36,410 nucleotides of DNA from Vulcanimicrobiota bacterium. Lineage in GTDB: Bacteria > Vulcanimicrobiota > Vulcanimicrobiia > Vulcanimicrobiales > Vulcanimicrobiaceae. Position 1 is the stretch's first letter. Every line of letters begins with the position of its first letter. The translations under genes were made by a program, and so were the position numbers. This document shows positions 15,715-22,828 of this stretch, one piece after another. The DNA is taken from positions 1-36,410 of the forward strand of contig PLLF01000111.1 in the NCBI GenBank assembly GCA_003140855.1, written 5' to 3'. The notes beneath the pieces are model-generated. The model had not been told where the DNA came from. It did not search any database and saw nothing but the letters and a program-made list of their open reading frames with translations.

Positions 15715-15739
15715 CCGCCGTTTTTCTATTGAACGGCGG
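15715..15739 (+). other. leader hairpin of the plus-strand tad operon
   Basis: CCGCCGTT (15715-15722) and AACGGCGG (15732-15739) form a perfect 8-bp stem with the nine-base loop TTTCTATTG. It lies between the candidate promoter and the first gene. No U tract follows it. Confidence 0.35.
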
Positions 15740-15770
15740 GGCCAGCGATGCGATGATGACGCCACCGAAT

Positions 15771-15775
15771 AGGAG
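15771..15775 (+). promoter_or_regulatory. Shine-Dalgarno site deciding a TTG start
   Basis: AGGAG is followed by seven bases and then TTG at 15783. This strong site is why the secreted protein is started at the TTG and not at the upstream ATG at 15753, which has no comparable site. Confidence 0.6.
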
Positions 15776-15782
15776 ACGGAAT

Positions 15783-16292
15783 TTGCGAACGACCCTGGTT
15801 CTGACCACGGCGCTCATGCTTTCCAGCCTCTCGGCTTTAGCAGCCGGGGCTGGGATTAGTTCCACCCTCCCTTCCAGGCCAGGCAACGTCGTTGGGTTGC
15901 GGCCCGGAGGGTCTGCCGGCACACTCGTCGCTCAATCGAACGCCGTCGCGCACGGATTCATATCCCTTGTAGCCCGACAGGTGCAAGGCGCGGAGGCAAT
16001 CGACGTTGAGGGCAGCGCACCGCCAAACGCTCCGGTCACCATCACGCTTCTGGCCACGGTATCGACGGACGTTCCGACGATCGTCGTTAGCCGTCACGAC
16101 GTCATCACCGACGTCAACGGGCGTTTCGGGGCAATCATCCCGATCGCGTCCGCTTACGAGCGTGGGACGATCCTCAAAATCGTTGCCACTTCGTTGCCCG
16201 GCATCATTCCGACGTCGGCGCAACTCGTCATCAACGCTCCCAACGCGGGAGCAAACGTCCCCCTCGAGCAGACGCCGCACCCCGCTCGATGA
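15783..16292 (+). CDS. secreted protein of unknown function, Tad-locus
   Basis: A 169-residue exported protein. Starting at the TTG, the first residues (RTTLVLTTALMLSSLSALA) form a classic signal peptide with a likely cleavage at ALAAG. After a Gly/Ser-rich linker, residues about 70-155 form a single beta-rich domain (IDVEGSAPPNAPVTITLLA, then ITDVNGRFGAIIPI). The VNGRFG turn resembles Ig-like or carboxypeptidase-regulatory-like folds. It is the first plus-strand gene of the Tad locus, 29 bases upstream of the first Flp pilin. A structural or periplasmic role in the pilus is inferred from position; no named family is recognised. Confidence 0.6.
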   Translation: MRTTLVLTTALMLSSLSALAAGAGISSTLPSRPGNVVGLRPGGSAGTLVAQSNAVAHGFISLVARQVQGAEAIDVEGSAPPNAPVTITLLATVSTDVPTIVVSRHDVITDVNGRFGAIIPIASAYERGTILKIVATSLPGIIPTSAQLVINAPNAGANVPLEQTPHPAR

Positions 16293-16321
16293 CACATCTG
16301 CACACACGAACCGGAGGTCCT

Positions 16322-16483
16322 ATGATCAAGCACATGCTCGCGATGCTTCGCGACGACGAAGGCGCCACGATGGTCGAATACGGCATCATGGTCGCACTCA
16401 TCGCCGCCGTTTGTATCGTGCTCGTAACGACACTGGGCAAGAACGTCTCGAATGCGTTCAACAGCGTCAACACAGCGCTGTAA
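16322..16483 (+). CDS. flp: Flp major pilin, copy 1
   Basis: A 53-residue Flp prepilin. The leader MIKHMLAMLRDDEG is cleaved after Gly, giving mature ATMVEYGIMVALIAAV with Glu5 and Tyr6, then a short tail ending NAFNSVNTAL. A strong ribosome binding site (GGAGG at 16313-16317) precedes the ATG, consistent with high expression. An in-frame upstream ATG near 16289 was rejected because it would ignore this site. It shares almost its whole mature sequence with copy 2. Confidence 0.93.
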   Translation: MIKHMLAMLRDDEGATMVEYGIMVALIAAVCIVLVTTLGKNVSNAFNSVNTAL

Positions 16484-16508
16484 CTCTCGATCGACTAGAA
16501 ACAACACC

Positions 16509-16545
16509 TAGCCGGGGCTGTCTTCTCTCCCTTCAGCCCCGGCTA
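16509..16545 (+). other. perfect 12-bp hairpin between the two pilin genes
   Basis: TAGCCGGGGCTG (16509-16520) and CAGCCCCGGCTA (16534-16545) are exact reverse complements separated by 13 pyrimidine-rich bases. The 3' side continues AAAAAC and has no U run, so it does not look like a simple intrinsic terminator. An intercistronic hairpin after a major pilin could stabilise the upstream message or partly stop transcription and set the ratio of pilin to assembly proteins. Confidence 0.65.
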
Positions 16546-16566
16546 AAAACTTGGAGGACAGATTAC

Positions 16567-16725
16567 GTGAAAACATTGGTGTCGCTGCTTCGCGACGATT
16601 CCGGCGCCACGATGGTCGAATACGGCATCATGGTCGCGCTGATCGCCGCGGTATGTATCGTGCTCGTGATGACGCTCGGACAAAACGTCAGCAATGCATT
16701 CAACTCAGTAAACACTCAGCTCTAG
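16567..16725 (+). CDS. flp: Flp major pilin, copy 2
   Basis: A 52-residue Flp prepilin starting at GTG 16567, nine bases after a GGAGG (16553-16557). The leader MKTLVSLLRDDSG precedes mature ATMVEYGIMVALIAAV. Compared with copy 1 the mature parts differ at three positions (T/M, K/Q and A/Q). A 35-base stretch is identical between the genes (16361-16395 and 16603-16637), which suggests recent duplication or gene conversion. It is followed after four bases by the prepilin peptidase gene. Confidence 0.92.
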   Translation: MKTLVSLLRDDSGATMVEYGIMVALIAAVCIVLVMTLGQNVSNAFNSVNTQL

Positions 16726-16729
16726 CACC

Positions 16730-17248
16730 ATGACCCTAGCGCTCATAACCGTCCTCGTGGCGTCGTTGCTGGGGGCGGTTTGCGACGTCCGCACGCGCAA
16801 AGTTCCGAACGTACTCGTCGGCGCTCTGTTCGCGTGCGGGCTGATCGAAAATGCGGCACTCTTCGGATGGAGGGGCGCAGCCATCGATCTCGCGCTGACG
16901 GCGGCCGTGCTACTCGCCGGCACCGTTGCTTTCTCGTTCAAACTGATCGGCGGCGGTGACGTGAAGTTACTCGCTGCCGCCGCCGGCACGCTAGGCTATC
17001 CCGCGGCGCTGTCGTTCGTTCTGCTGACACTGCTTTGCGGCGGCGTCATCGGAGTAGCGTACGCAACCGTGCGCGGCCGGCTGCAGGCAACCTATGCCAA
17101 CATGCAGGCGGTAACGCTTCCGCTGCTGGCCGGCATCGCACCCGCCCGTCCGCCCAACGGGCTTGCCATGCCCTATGCGGTTTCAATCTTCGCCGGTGCG
17201 CTGTGCACCGCGGCGCTGGGCGCCGCCCATCTGAGGTTACTGCCATGA
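16730..17248 (+). CDS. cpaA: prepilin peptidase, CpaA/TadV (A24A)
   Basis: A 172-residue aspartic protease of the inner membrane with about six helices. The two catalytic aspartates are in CDVRTRKVPN and in the GxGD motif GGGDVKLL. It lacks the N-terminal methylase domain of PilD, as is usual for CpaA/TadV. It would cleave the leaders of the Flp pilins and TadE-like proteins. It follows the second pilin by four bases and overlaps cpaB by four (ATGA). Confidence 0.92.
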   Translation: MTLALITVLVASLLGAVCDVRTRKVPNVLVGALFACGLIENAALFGWRGAAIDLALTAAVLLAGTVAFSFKLIGGGDVKLLAAAAGTLGYPAALSFVLLTLLCGGVIGVAYATVRGRLQATYANMQAVTLPLLAGIAPARPPNGLAMPYAVSIFAGALCTAALGAAHLRLLP

Positions 17249-18138
17249 ATACTCGCCGAACGACGCTCATCGTCGCGCTCGTCGTCGCCGTGCTTACCGG
17301 CTGGCTGACGCTGAACTATCTCTCTTCAATTCAACGATCGAGCGCGGTGAACAATCAGCCGACCGAGATTCTGGTTGCCGCCCAAGAAATTCCGGCGCGC
17401 ATACCGATAACCGCGGCAATGCTTGCCAAGGCCACGCGACCCGCGGCCGCGGTCGAACCCGATGCGCTCACAGATCCGTCGAAGGTCATCGGCGCGTTAT
17501 CATTGATCACGATTCCGGCCGGCTCGACGATCACGCTCTCAAAAGTCGGCCACCCCGCCGACGTCGGCCTGCCCGTGCGGCTCAAGCCGGGAATGCGCGC
17601 GGTCAGCATCTCGATCGACAAAGTTAAAGGCGTGTCGGGATTGATCGAACCGGGCGATCGCGTAGACGTCGTCGCCATTCCGCCGAAATCCACCGCCGTG
17701 CCGCCGCCGGCCGCGACAATTTTGCGCGGCATTCGCGTGCTCGCCGTCGGTCCGTTGCTTGAAAATACTTCCGCAACGCCGCCGCCCGAAGCGCAGATTT
17801 CGACGACCATCACGCTGGAAGTAACGCCCAAGCAAGTGGACTTGCTCGAGATGGCCGATCTCAATACGGTCTTGCGCTTAGCGTTACGTTCACCGCGCGA
17901 ACCTTTGAATTCCGCGCCGGTCGAAGCGCTGCACTTCCCGGATGGTTCCAGCGGCCCCGCGATGGCTTCGGCTCCGGCCCCGCTTGACGCGACCGCCATT
18001 GCGCTCAAAGAGTTGGCGATGCAGAACCAAAGCCGGCAAGGCGCGCAGGCGCCGTCCGCTCCCGCCGCCTACAGCGGCGTACAGGTGCTCGACGGCGACC
18101 GTTGGGTGACGCCGGGCGGCGGACAGAGCCCGCCGTGA
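17245..18138 (+). CDS. cpaB: Flp pilus assembly protein CpaB/RcpC
   Basis: A 297-residue protein with one N-terminal membrane helix (TTLIVALVVAVLTGWLTL) and an exported body. An SAF domain (about residues 40-105, VAAQEIPARIPITAAML) is followed by the RcpC/CpaB region (LKPGMRAVSISIDKVKGVSG, IEPGDRVDVV). The C-terminal third is Ala/Pro/Gln-rich. CpaB is thought to act in the periplasm beside the secretin. The end overlaps the fusion ATPase gene by four bases (GTGA). Confidence 0.9.
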   Translation: MNTRRTTLIVALVVAVLTGWLTLNYLSSIQRSSAVNNQPTEILVAAQEIPARIPITAAMLAKATRPAAAVEPDALTDPSKVIGALSLITIPAGSTITLSKVGHPADVGLPVRLKPGMRAVSISIDKVKGVSGLIEPGDRVDVVAIPPKSTAVPPPAATILRGIRVLAVGPLLENTSATPPPEAQISTTITLEVTPKQVDLLEMADLNTVLRLALRSPREPLNSAPVEALHFPDGSSGPAMASAPAPLDATAIALKELAMQNQSRQGAQAPSAPAAYSGVQVLDGDRWVTPGGGQSPP

Positions 18139-20231
18139 ACGGCCCGATCTTCGCACTCATCGGTGCGAAAGGCGGTTCGGGCGCCACGACGATCTGCGCG
18201 GAGCTGGCGAAAACCATTCGCGCCGACCGCAGCGTAGCGCTGGTTGACGGCGATCTTTCCGGGCGGCGCAGCGCCGCCATTTTGTTCGACGCGCTGCGCG
18301 AGCTTGACATATCGCGCGAAACTTCGTCGCTTGCGCTGACGCGCACCGACGGCGTAGCGCTTGCGGAACTCGCGCCCACCTACGATTCGGCGTTTACGAT
18401 AAACTTCGACGACGTCGAACAGCTGGCAAGTTCGCTGGTCAGCACGACGGAGTGCATACTGGCCGACGTGCCCATCCCGTTTGCCGCGCCCGTCCGGCCG
18501 TTCGTGGTACGCGCGACGCGCTTCATCGTCATCTCGGAACCGACGCTGCTCGGCTTGACGTCGGCGCGCACGATGATCGGCGAGCTCAAAAAATTCGGCG
18601 TTCCAATTACGCGCATCGTCTTGCTAACGAACTGCCGCGACGGCACTCCGACCTCGTCGCGTTCGGAGATCGAACGCGCGCTTGAAGTCAAGGTGATCGG
18701 CGAGCTCCCGCCCATGAGCGACCGTTCGTTCAACAAAGCTCTGCAAAACCTCGAGCGCACGCTGCGCAGCATCGAACCCGAACCCCAGATCGAAGCTCTG
18801 CTGCCTTCGGCGCGCGGTTTCATCCAGGACCGCCGCCGCGAACCGCGCTCGGCGATGCGGCCGCGGCCTGCAGTTCCCGAGACGCGCGAAACTTCGGGCA
18901 ACGGTAAGGCATCCAAAGAGTCGGTCCTGATTTCGCCGCGCGACCGCGTCAAAACCGACATTCACGATACGCTCGCCAAAAAAGTGAACCTCGTCGAGGC
19001 GAGTCAGGCGCATAGCGACTCGGCGAAGCTCGCCGAGCTGCGCGTCAAGATCGACGAGATCGCGCAGCAAATTCTGAGCGAAAACAAACATAAGGACTTA
19101 ACGGCCGAAGAGATCGCGCAGCTCAAGGACGAGGTCATCAACGAAGCGCTCGGGCTCGGTCCGCTCGAAGATCTCATGACCGATCCGTCCATCACCGAAA
19201 TCATGGTCAACGGGCCGAAGACAGTGTACGTCGAGCGCCTCGGCAAGATCGATCGCACGACCAAAGAGTTCACCGGCGAACAGCAGTTGCGCTTGGTGAT
19301 CGAACGCATCATCGCGCCGCTCGGCCGGCGCTTGGACGAATCGGTGCCGATGGTCGATGCGCGCCTGCCCGATGGTTCGCGCGTCAACGCGATCGTCGAA
19401 CCGCTTTCGATCGATGGCGCAACCCTTACGATCCGCCGCTTTGGTACGCGACGCTTGACGGCGCAAGATCTGCTCGAAAAAGGTTCGGCCGTTCCGCAAA
19501 TCCTCGATTTCTTGCGCGCGTGCATCGAAGGCCGCCTCAACGTCCTCATTTCGGGCGGAACCGGCTCGGGCAAAACGACCTTCTTGAATATTCTGTCGAG
19601 CTACATCCCCGAGCGCGAGCGCATCGTAACGATCGAAGACTCAGCCGAACTCTTTCTCAATCAGCCGCACGTCGTGCGCCTGGAGTCGCGCCCGGCGAAT
19701 ATCGAAGGGCGCGGCGAGATTACGATCCGCGATCTCGTCCGCAACTCGCTGCGGATGCGTCCCGATCGCATCATCGTCGGCGAGTGCCGCGGCGGCGAAG
19801 CGCTCGACATGCTGCAAGCGATGAACACCGGCCACGACGGCTCCCTGACGACCGCTCACGCTAACTCGCCGCGCGACGCCCTCTCGCGTATGGAAACGAT
19901 GGTCATGATGGCCGGCTTCGACTTGCCCGTGCGCGCCATCCGCGAGCAAATTGCCAGCGCGGTAGACTTGATCGTGCAAACGGCGCGCATGCGCGACGGT
20001 AGCCGCAAGATCATTTCGGTGAGCGAAATCGTGGGCATGGAAGGCGACGTCGTCACCATGCAAGAGATCATGCGCTTCCAGCAGCACGGCGTCGACAAAG
20101 ATTCCAAAGTCGCGGGCGAATTTCAATACACCGGCGTGCAACCGCAGTGCTTGCGCCGCTTCGACGAGTACGGAATCGAATATGACGTGCGCTCGCTCTC
20201 CACGCTGGCCTCGACGGGCGCCCTATGGTAG
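18135..20231 (+). CDS. TadZ-TadA (CpaE-CpaF) fusion ATPase
   Basis: A 698-residue protein joining two Tad ATPases normally encoded separately. Residues 4-215 form a MinD/ParA-like CpaE/TadZ domain, with a deviant Walker [10 protein letters not shown] in which the second Lys is Ala (usual in many CpaE/TadZ), [10 protein letters not shown] and ILADVP. Residues about 228-268 are a basic, polar linker. From about 270 comes a full CpaF/TadA secretion ATPase: Walker [10 protein letters not shown] (474-482), [10 protein letters not shown] (Asp box), [18 protein letters not shown] (Walker B) and [14 protein letters not shown] (His box). The GTG at 18135 overlaps cpaB. No receiver domain is present. 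An ATG at 18855 inside the linker could start a CpaF-only product but has no clear ribosome binding site. It would power pilus extension at a site chosen by the TadZ part. Confidence 0.9.
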   Translation: MNGPIFALIGAKGGSGATTICAELAKTIRADRSVALVDGDLSGRRSAAILFDALRELDISRETSSLALTRTDGVALAELAPTYDSAFTINFDDVEQLASSLVSTTECILADVPIPFAAPVRPFVVRATRFIVISEPTLLGLTSARTMIGELKKFGVPITRIVLLTNCRDGTPTSSRSEIERALEVKVIGELPPMSDRSFNKALQNLERTLRSIEPEPQIEALLPSARGFIQDRRREPRSAMRPRPAVPETRETSGNGKASKESVLISPRDRVKTDIHDTLAKKVNLVEASQAHSDSAKLAELRVKIDEIAQQILSENKHKDLTAEEIAQLKDEVINEALGLGPLEDLMTDPSITEIMVNGPKTVYVERLGKIDRTTKEFTGEQQLRLVIERIIAPLGRRLDESVPMVDARLPDGSRVNAIVEPLSIDGATLTIRRFGTRRLTAQDLLEKGSAVPQILDFLRACIEGRLNVLISGGTGSGKTTFLNILSSYIPERERIVTIEDSAELFLNQPHVVRLESRPANIEGRGEITIRDLVRNSLRMRPDRIIVGECRGGEALDMLQAMNTGHDGSLTTAHANSPRDALSRMETMVMMAGFDLPVRAIREQIASAVDLIVQTARMRDGSRKIISVSEIVGMEGDVVTMQEIMRFQQHGVDKDSKVAGEFQYTGVQPQCLRRFDEYGIEYDVRSLSTLASTGALW

Positions 20232-21028
20232 TCACTTCCGCGCGGTTCGATTTCCGCTCCGACTCGAGCAACCTCAAGAAGTTCGTAGATACTCTCGAGC
20301 GCGCCGGCATCGCCGCTAATCCGCGCAACATCGCTATCGGCGTCGCGATCGCCGCGGTCGTGCTGTGGCTGATGATCGTCTTGGTGATGCGCCCCTCGCC
20401 GGTTATCGCTATTTTGCTCTTTCCGTTTTGCGCCGCCTTGGCAGCCGGCGGATTTTGGATGTACGTCAAATTTCAATTGCGCAAGCGGCTCGATCAATTC
20501 GTGCAGCAGCTCGAACTGGCGCTGCGCCTGATCGCAAGCGGCGTCCGCATCGGTTTGGGTCTGCGCCAAGCCCTCACGATCGTGATCGAGGAAATGCCCG
20601 ATCCCGCCCGTCACGAGTACATGCGCGTCGTCGGCCAGACGAACATCGGCGTAACGGTGTACGACGCGCTGGATAATTTGGCGGTGCGCATGCCGGGCAA
20701 CGAAACGTTGATGATGGCGCGCGCGATCCGGATCCAATCGCAAACGGGCGGCGACTTAGGAAAAATTCTCGAACACCTTGCCAACACGATCAAAGAACGG
20801 CGCCGGATTCAGCGCAAAATCAGAGCGCTTACCGCCGAAGGGCGTGCCAGCGCCGCGATCCTAGCGGTGCTGCCGCCGTTTCTGACCGGTTTCATCGCGC
20901 TGACCGAACACGACATGGGCCACGCTCTGCTCTTCACGAACGCCGGCCACATCTCACTGGTGATCGTCGGCGTGCTGGAAACGCTCGGCGTGCTGATGCT
21001 GATGAAGATGCTGAAGGTCGACGTATGA
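20225..21028 (+). CDS. tadB: Tad inner-membrane platform protein TadB
   Basis: A 267-residue type II secretion F-domain protein. Two hydrophobic segments near residues 38-57 and 59-79 precede the cytoplasmic T2SSF domain (FVQQLELALRLIASGVRIG, then GGDLGKILEHLANTIKERRR), and two helices close the C-terminus. The ATG at 20225 overlaps the fusion ATPase by seven bases. With TadC it forms the platform that the TadA ATPase drives. Confidence 0.9.
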   Translation: MVVTSARFDFRSDSSNLKKFVDTLERAGIAANPRNIAIGVAIAAVVLWLMIVLVMRPSPVIAILLFPFCAALAAGGFWMYVKFQLRKRLDQFVQQLELALRLIASGVRIGLGLRQALTIVIEEMPDPARHEYMRVVGQTNIGVTVYDALDNLAVRMPGNETLMMARAIRIQSQTGGDLGKILEHLANTIKERRRIQRKIRALTAEGRASAAILAVLPPFLTGFIALTEHDMGHALLFTNAGHISLVIVGVLETLGVLMLMKMLKVDV

Positions 21029-21870
21029 TCATCTTCGCGATTGCGCTGCTCGGAACGATCGCCGCATTTCTGTTCGCGGTCTCGCTGATTCCGCAGAAGA
21101 GCCCGCTGAAGCGGACCCTCGAGGAACTCGAAGCGCGCGGGATGCAGCGGGATTCGAAAGGCATGCGCACCTTCGACAAGCTGTTTTCGAAGGAGCGGCG
21201 CGGCCGTTTGCTGCGCAAGCTTATGGAAGCCGGCTGGTACACGGTGACGCCCGCGCAAATGGGCGCGCGCATCGTCGCCTTCGGGTTCTTCGGGTTAGTC
21301 GCGTCGTTCGTTCTGCTCGAGTTCATCCACGCCTCGCCGCTGCTGGCGGTCGTCATCAGCTTGGTGATGGGCGCGGGCGCCGCATACGCGCCGATGTCTA
21401 TGCTCGAGCGTGCTTGCGAAGCTCGCAAGGTTCAGGTTCAGAAATCGCTGCCCGATTTTCTCGACATGGTCGCCACCACGGTGCAAGCCGGTCTGTCGGT
21501 GAATGCCGCACTCGGATATTCGATCGATGCGGCGCCCGGTGCGCTCGGCGACGAAATCAAAGCGACCCTTTCGGAAATTCGCCTGGGACGCTCGCGTTCC
21601 GACGCGTTGCGCGGCGCGGCCGAGCGTTTGCAGCAGCAGCAGTTTAGTACGACGATCACGGCTATCACGCAAGCCGAACGCCTCGGAACCAACATCGCCA
21701 AAGTCTTGAACGAACTGGCCGAAGACGTTCGCAATCAACGCATCATGATCGTTGAAGAACACGCCGCCAAGCTCCCCGTGAAAATGGTTTTCCCAATGGC
21801 TTTGTTCATGCTGCCGGCGATCTTCGTCGTCATTTTCGGCGCGCTCGTCGCGAATTATTTTTCACAATGA
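21025..21870 (+). CDS. tadC: Tad inner-membrane platform protein TadC
   Basis: A 281-residue T2SSF-domain protein with an N-terminal helix, paired helices near residues 75-115, the cytoplasmic domain (LPDFLDMVATTVQAGLSVNA, then TAITQAERLGTNIAKVLNEL) and a C-terminal helix (MVFPMALFMLPAIFVVIFGA). Overlap with tadB and with the next gene is four bases in both cases (ATGA). It is the expected partner of TadB. Confidence 0.9.
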   Translation: MIIFAIALLGTIAAFLFAVSLIPQKSPLKRTLEELEARGMQRDSKGMRTFDKLFSKERRGRLLRKLMEAGWYTVTPAQMGARIVAFGFFGLVASFVLLEFIHASPLLAVVISLVMGAGAAYAPMSMLERACEARKVQVQKSLPDFLDMVATTVQAGLSVNAALGYSIDAAPGALGDEIKATLSEIRLGRSRSDALRGAAERLQQQQFSTTITAITQAERLGTNIAKVLNELAEDVRNQRIMIVEEHAAKLPVKMVFPMALFMLPAIFVVIFGALVANYFSQ

Positions 21871-22475
21871 TTACCGCCGCAATACTCGGAGCGCTCTTCT
21901 TTGCCGCCGCCGGCTACCTTGGCGCGATCGCAGGCTTATGGTTTGCCGAACGGATCGAACCGCTGCCCGATGCTGCGAAACCGGGCAAGGCGCCGATCGG
22001 CGCGCTGATCGCAGCGTGCGGCGTTATCGGCGCAATCGTCACGATGCATGGCAACCAAGGCCAAGTTCTGCTGATCGCCGTCGTCTGCATCGCGCTGGTA
22101 GCTATCTGGATAACCGATACGACGCGCGGCGTGGTGCCCGACGTGTTCACGCTGGGACCGCTCGGATTGATTTTGGTTCTCGCCGTGTGGCAGCACGATT
22201 GGCTCATCTTCGTATCGGCCGCAATTCCGTTCGTGCCATTTGCCGCGGCGGCCATGCTTTCGCGCGGGCGCGGCATGGGCTGGGGCGACGTCAAGATGGT
22301 CGCGCTCGGCGGAGCTTTGCTCGGCGCGCAAACGGCCGTGCTCGTTTTCGCATTTGCATGCCTAGCGGCAGTCGCCTTGAATTACTTGCGCGGTCACCGG
22401 TCGGGGCCAATCGCTTTCGCGCCGTATCTGGCTGCCGCCATCGGCCTGGCGATTCCGCTCGGAATCCTCCGCTAG
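21867..22475 (+). CDS. second prepilin peptidase (A24-type)
   Basis: A 202-residue polytopic protein with both catalytic aspartate motifs of A24 peptidases, ITDTTRGVVPDVFTL and GMGWGDVKMVAL. Its longer N-terminal part and the GWGDVK motif are closer to PilD-type peptidases than to CpaA (GGGDVK), but the methylase Cys cluster is missing. It is a second peptidase in the same operon as cpaA. It might process a different substrate set, such as the TadE/TadG-type proteins rather than Flp, which is inference. It is coupled to tadC by ATGA. Confidence 0.85.
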   Translation: MITAAILGALFFAAAGYLGAIAGLWFAERIEPLPDAAKPGKAPIGALIAACGVIGAIVTMHGNQGQVLLIAVVCIALVAIWITDTTRGVVPDVFTLGPLGLILVLAVWQHDWLIFVSAAIPFVPFAAAAMLSRGRGMGWGDVKMVALGGALLGAQTAVLVFAFACLAAVALNYLRGHRSGPIAFAPYLAAAIGLAIPLGILR

Positions 22476-22483
22476 GTGCCGCC

Positions 22484-22828
22484 GTGCCGAAACTGCGCAA
22501 CCTTACGACCGGAGAAATCATCGCCGAAAACGTTCGCGTTGCGGACGGCTGGTGGGAACGCTTCGCCGGATTAATTCCGCGCCGGGTTGTCGAGCCCGAT
22601 GAAGGGCTCTGGTTTCGCGACTGCTGGGCCATCCACACGCTCTTGATGCGCGCGAAGATCGACGTCATTTTTCTCGACGAGCAGGAACGCGTCGTGCGCA
22701 CGTTCGCACGCGTCAAGCGCAACCGTCCGGCGCTTGCGTGTTTCGGCGCGCGCAACGTCGTCGAACTCGGCGCCGGCGCGCTCGAGGGACGCGACCTGCT
22801 GCCCGGCGACCGCCTGGAGCTATCGTAA
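22484..22828 (+). CDS. DUF192 protein
   Basis: A 114-residue protein of the DUF192 (COG1430) family. Conserved features are RFAGLIPRR, the core CWAIHTLLMRAKIDVIFLD and the end VVELGAGALEGRDLLPGDRL. Many DUF192 proteins carry a signal peptide; this one does not, so it is likely cytoplasmic. The GTG at 22484 lies eight bases after the second peptidase stop, and the stop overlaps the next ATG by one base. Function is unknown in the family; here it sits inside the Tad operon. Confidence 0.8.
   Translation: MPKLRNLTTGEIIAENVRVADGWWERFAGLIPRRVVEPDEGLWFRDCWAIHTLLMRAKIDVIFLDEQERVVRTFARVKRNRPALACFGARNVVELGAGALEGRDLLPGDRLELS

Noticed and set aside
16509-16545. Intrinsic terminator between pilin genes
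   Set aside because: The stem is perfect but AAAAAC follows on the plus strand, with no U tract, so it is reported as a hairpin of open function.
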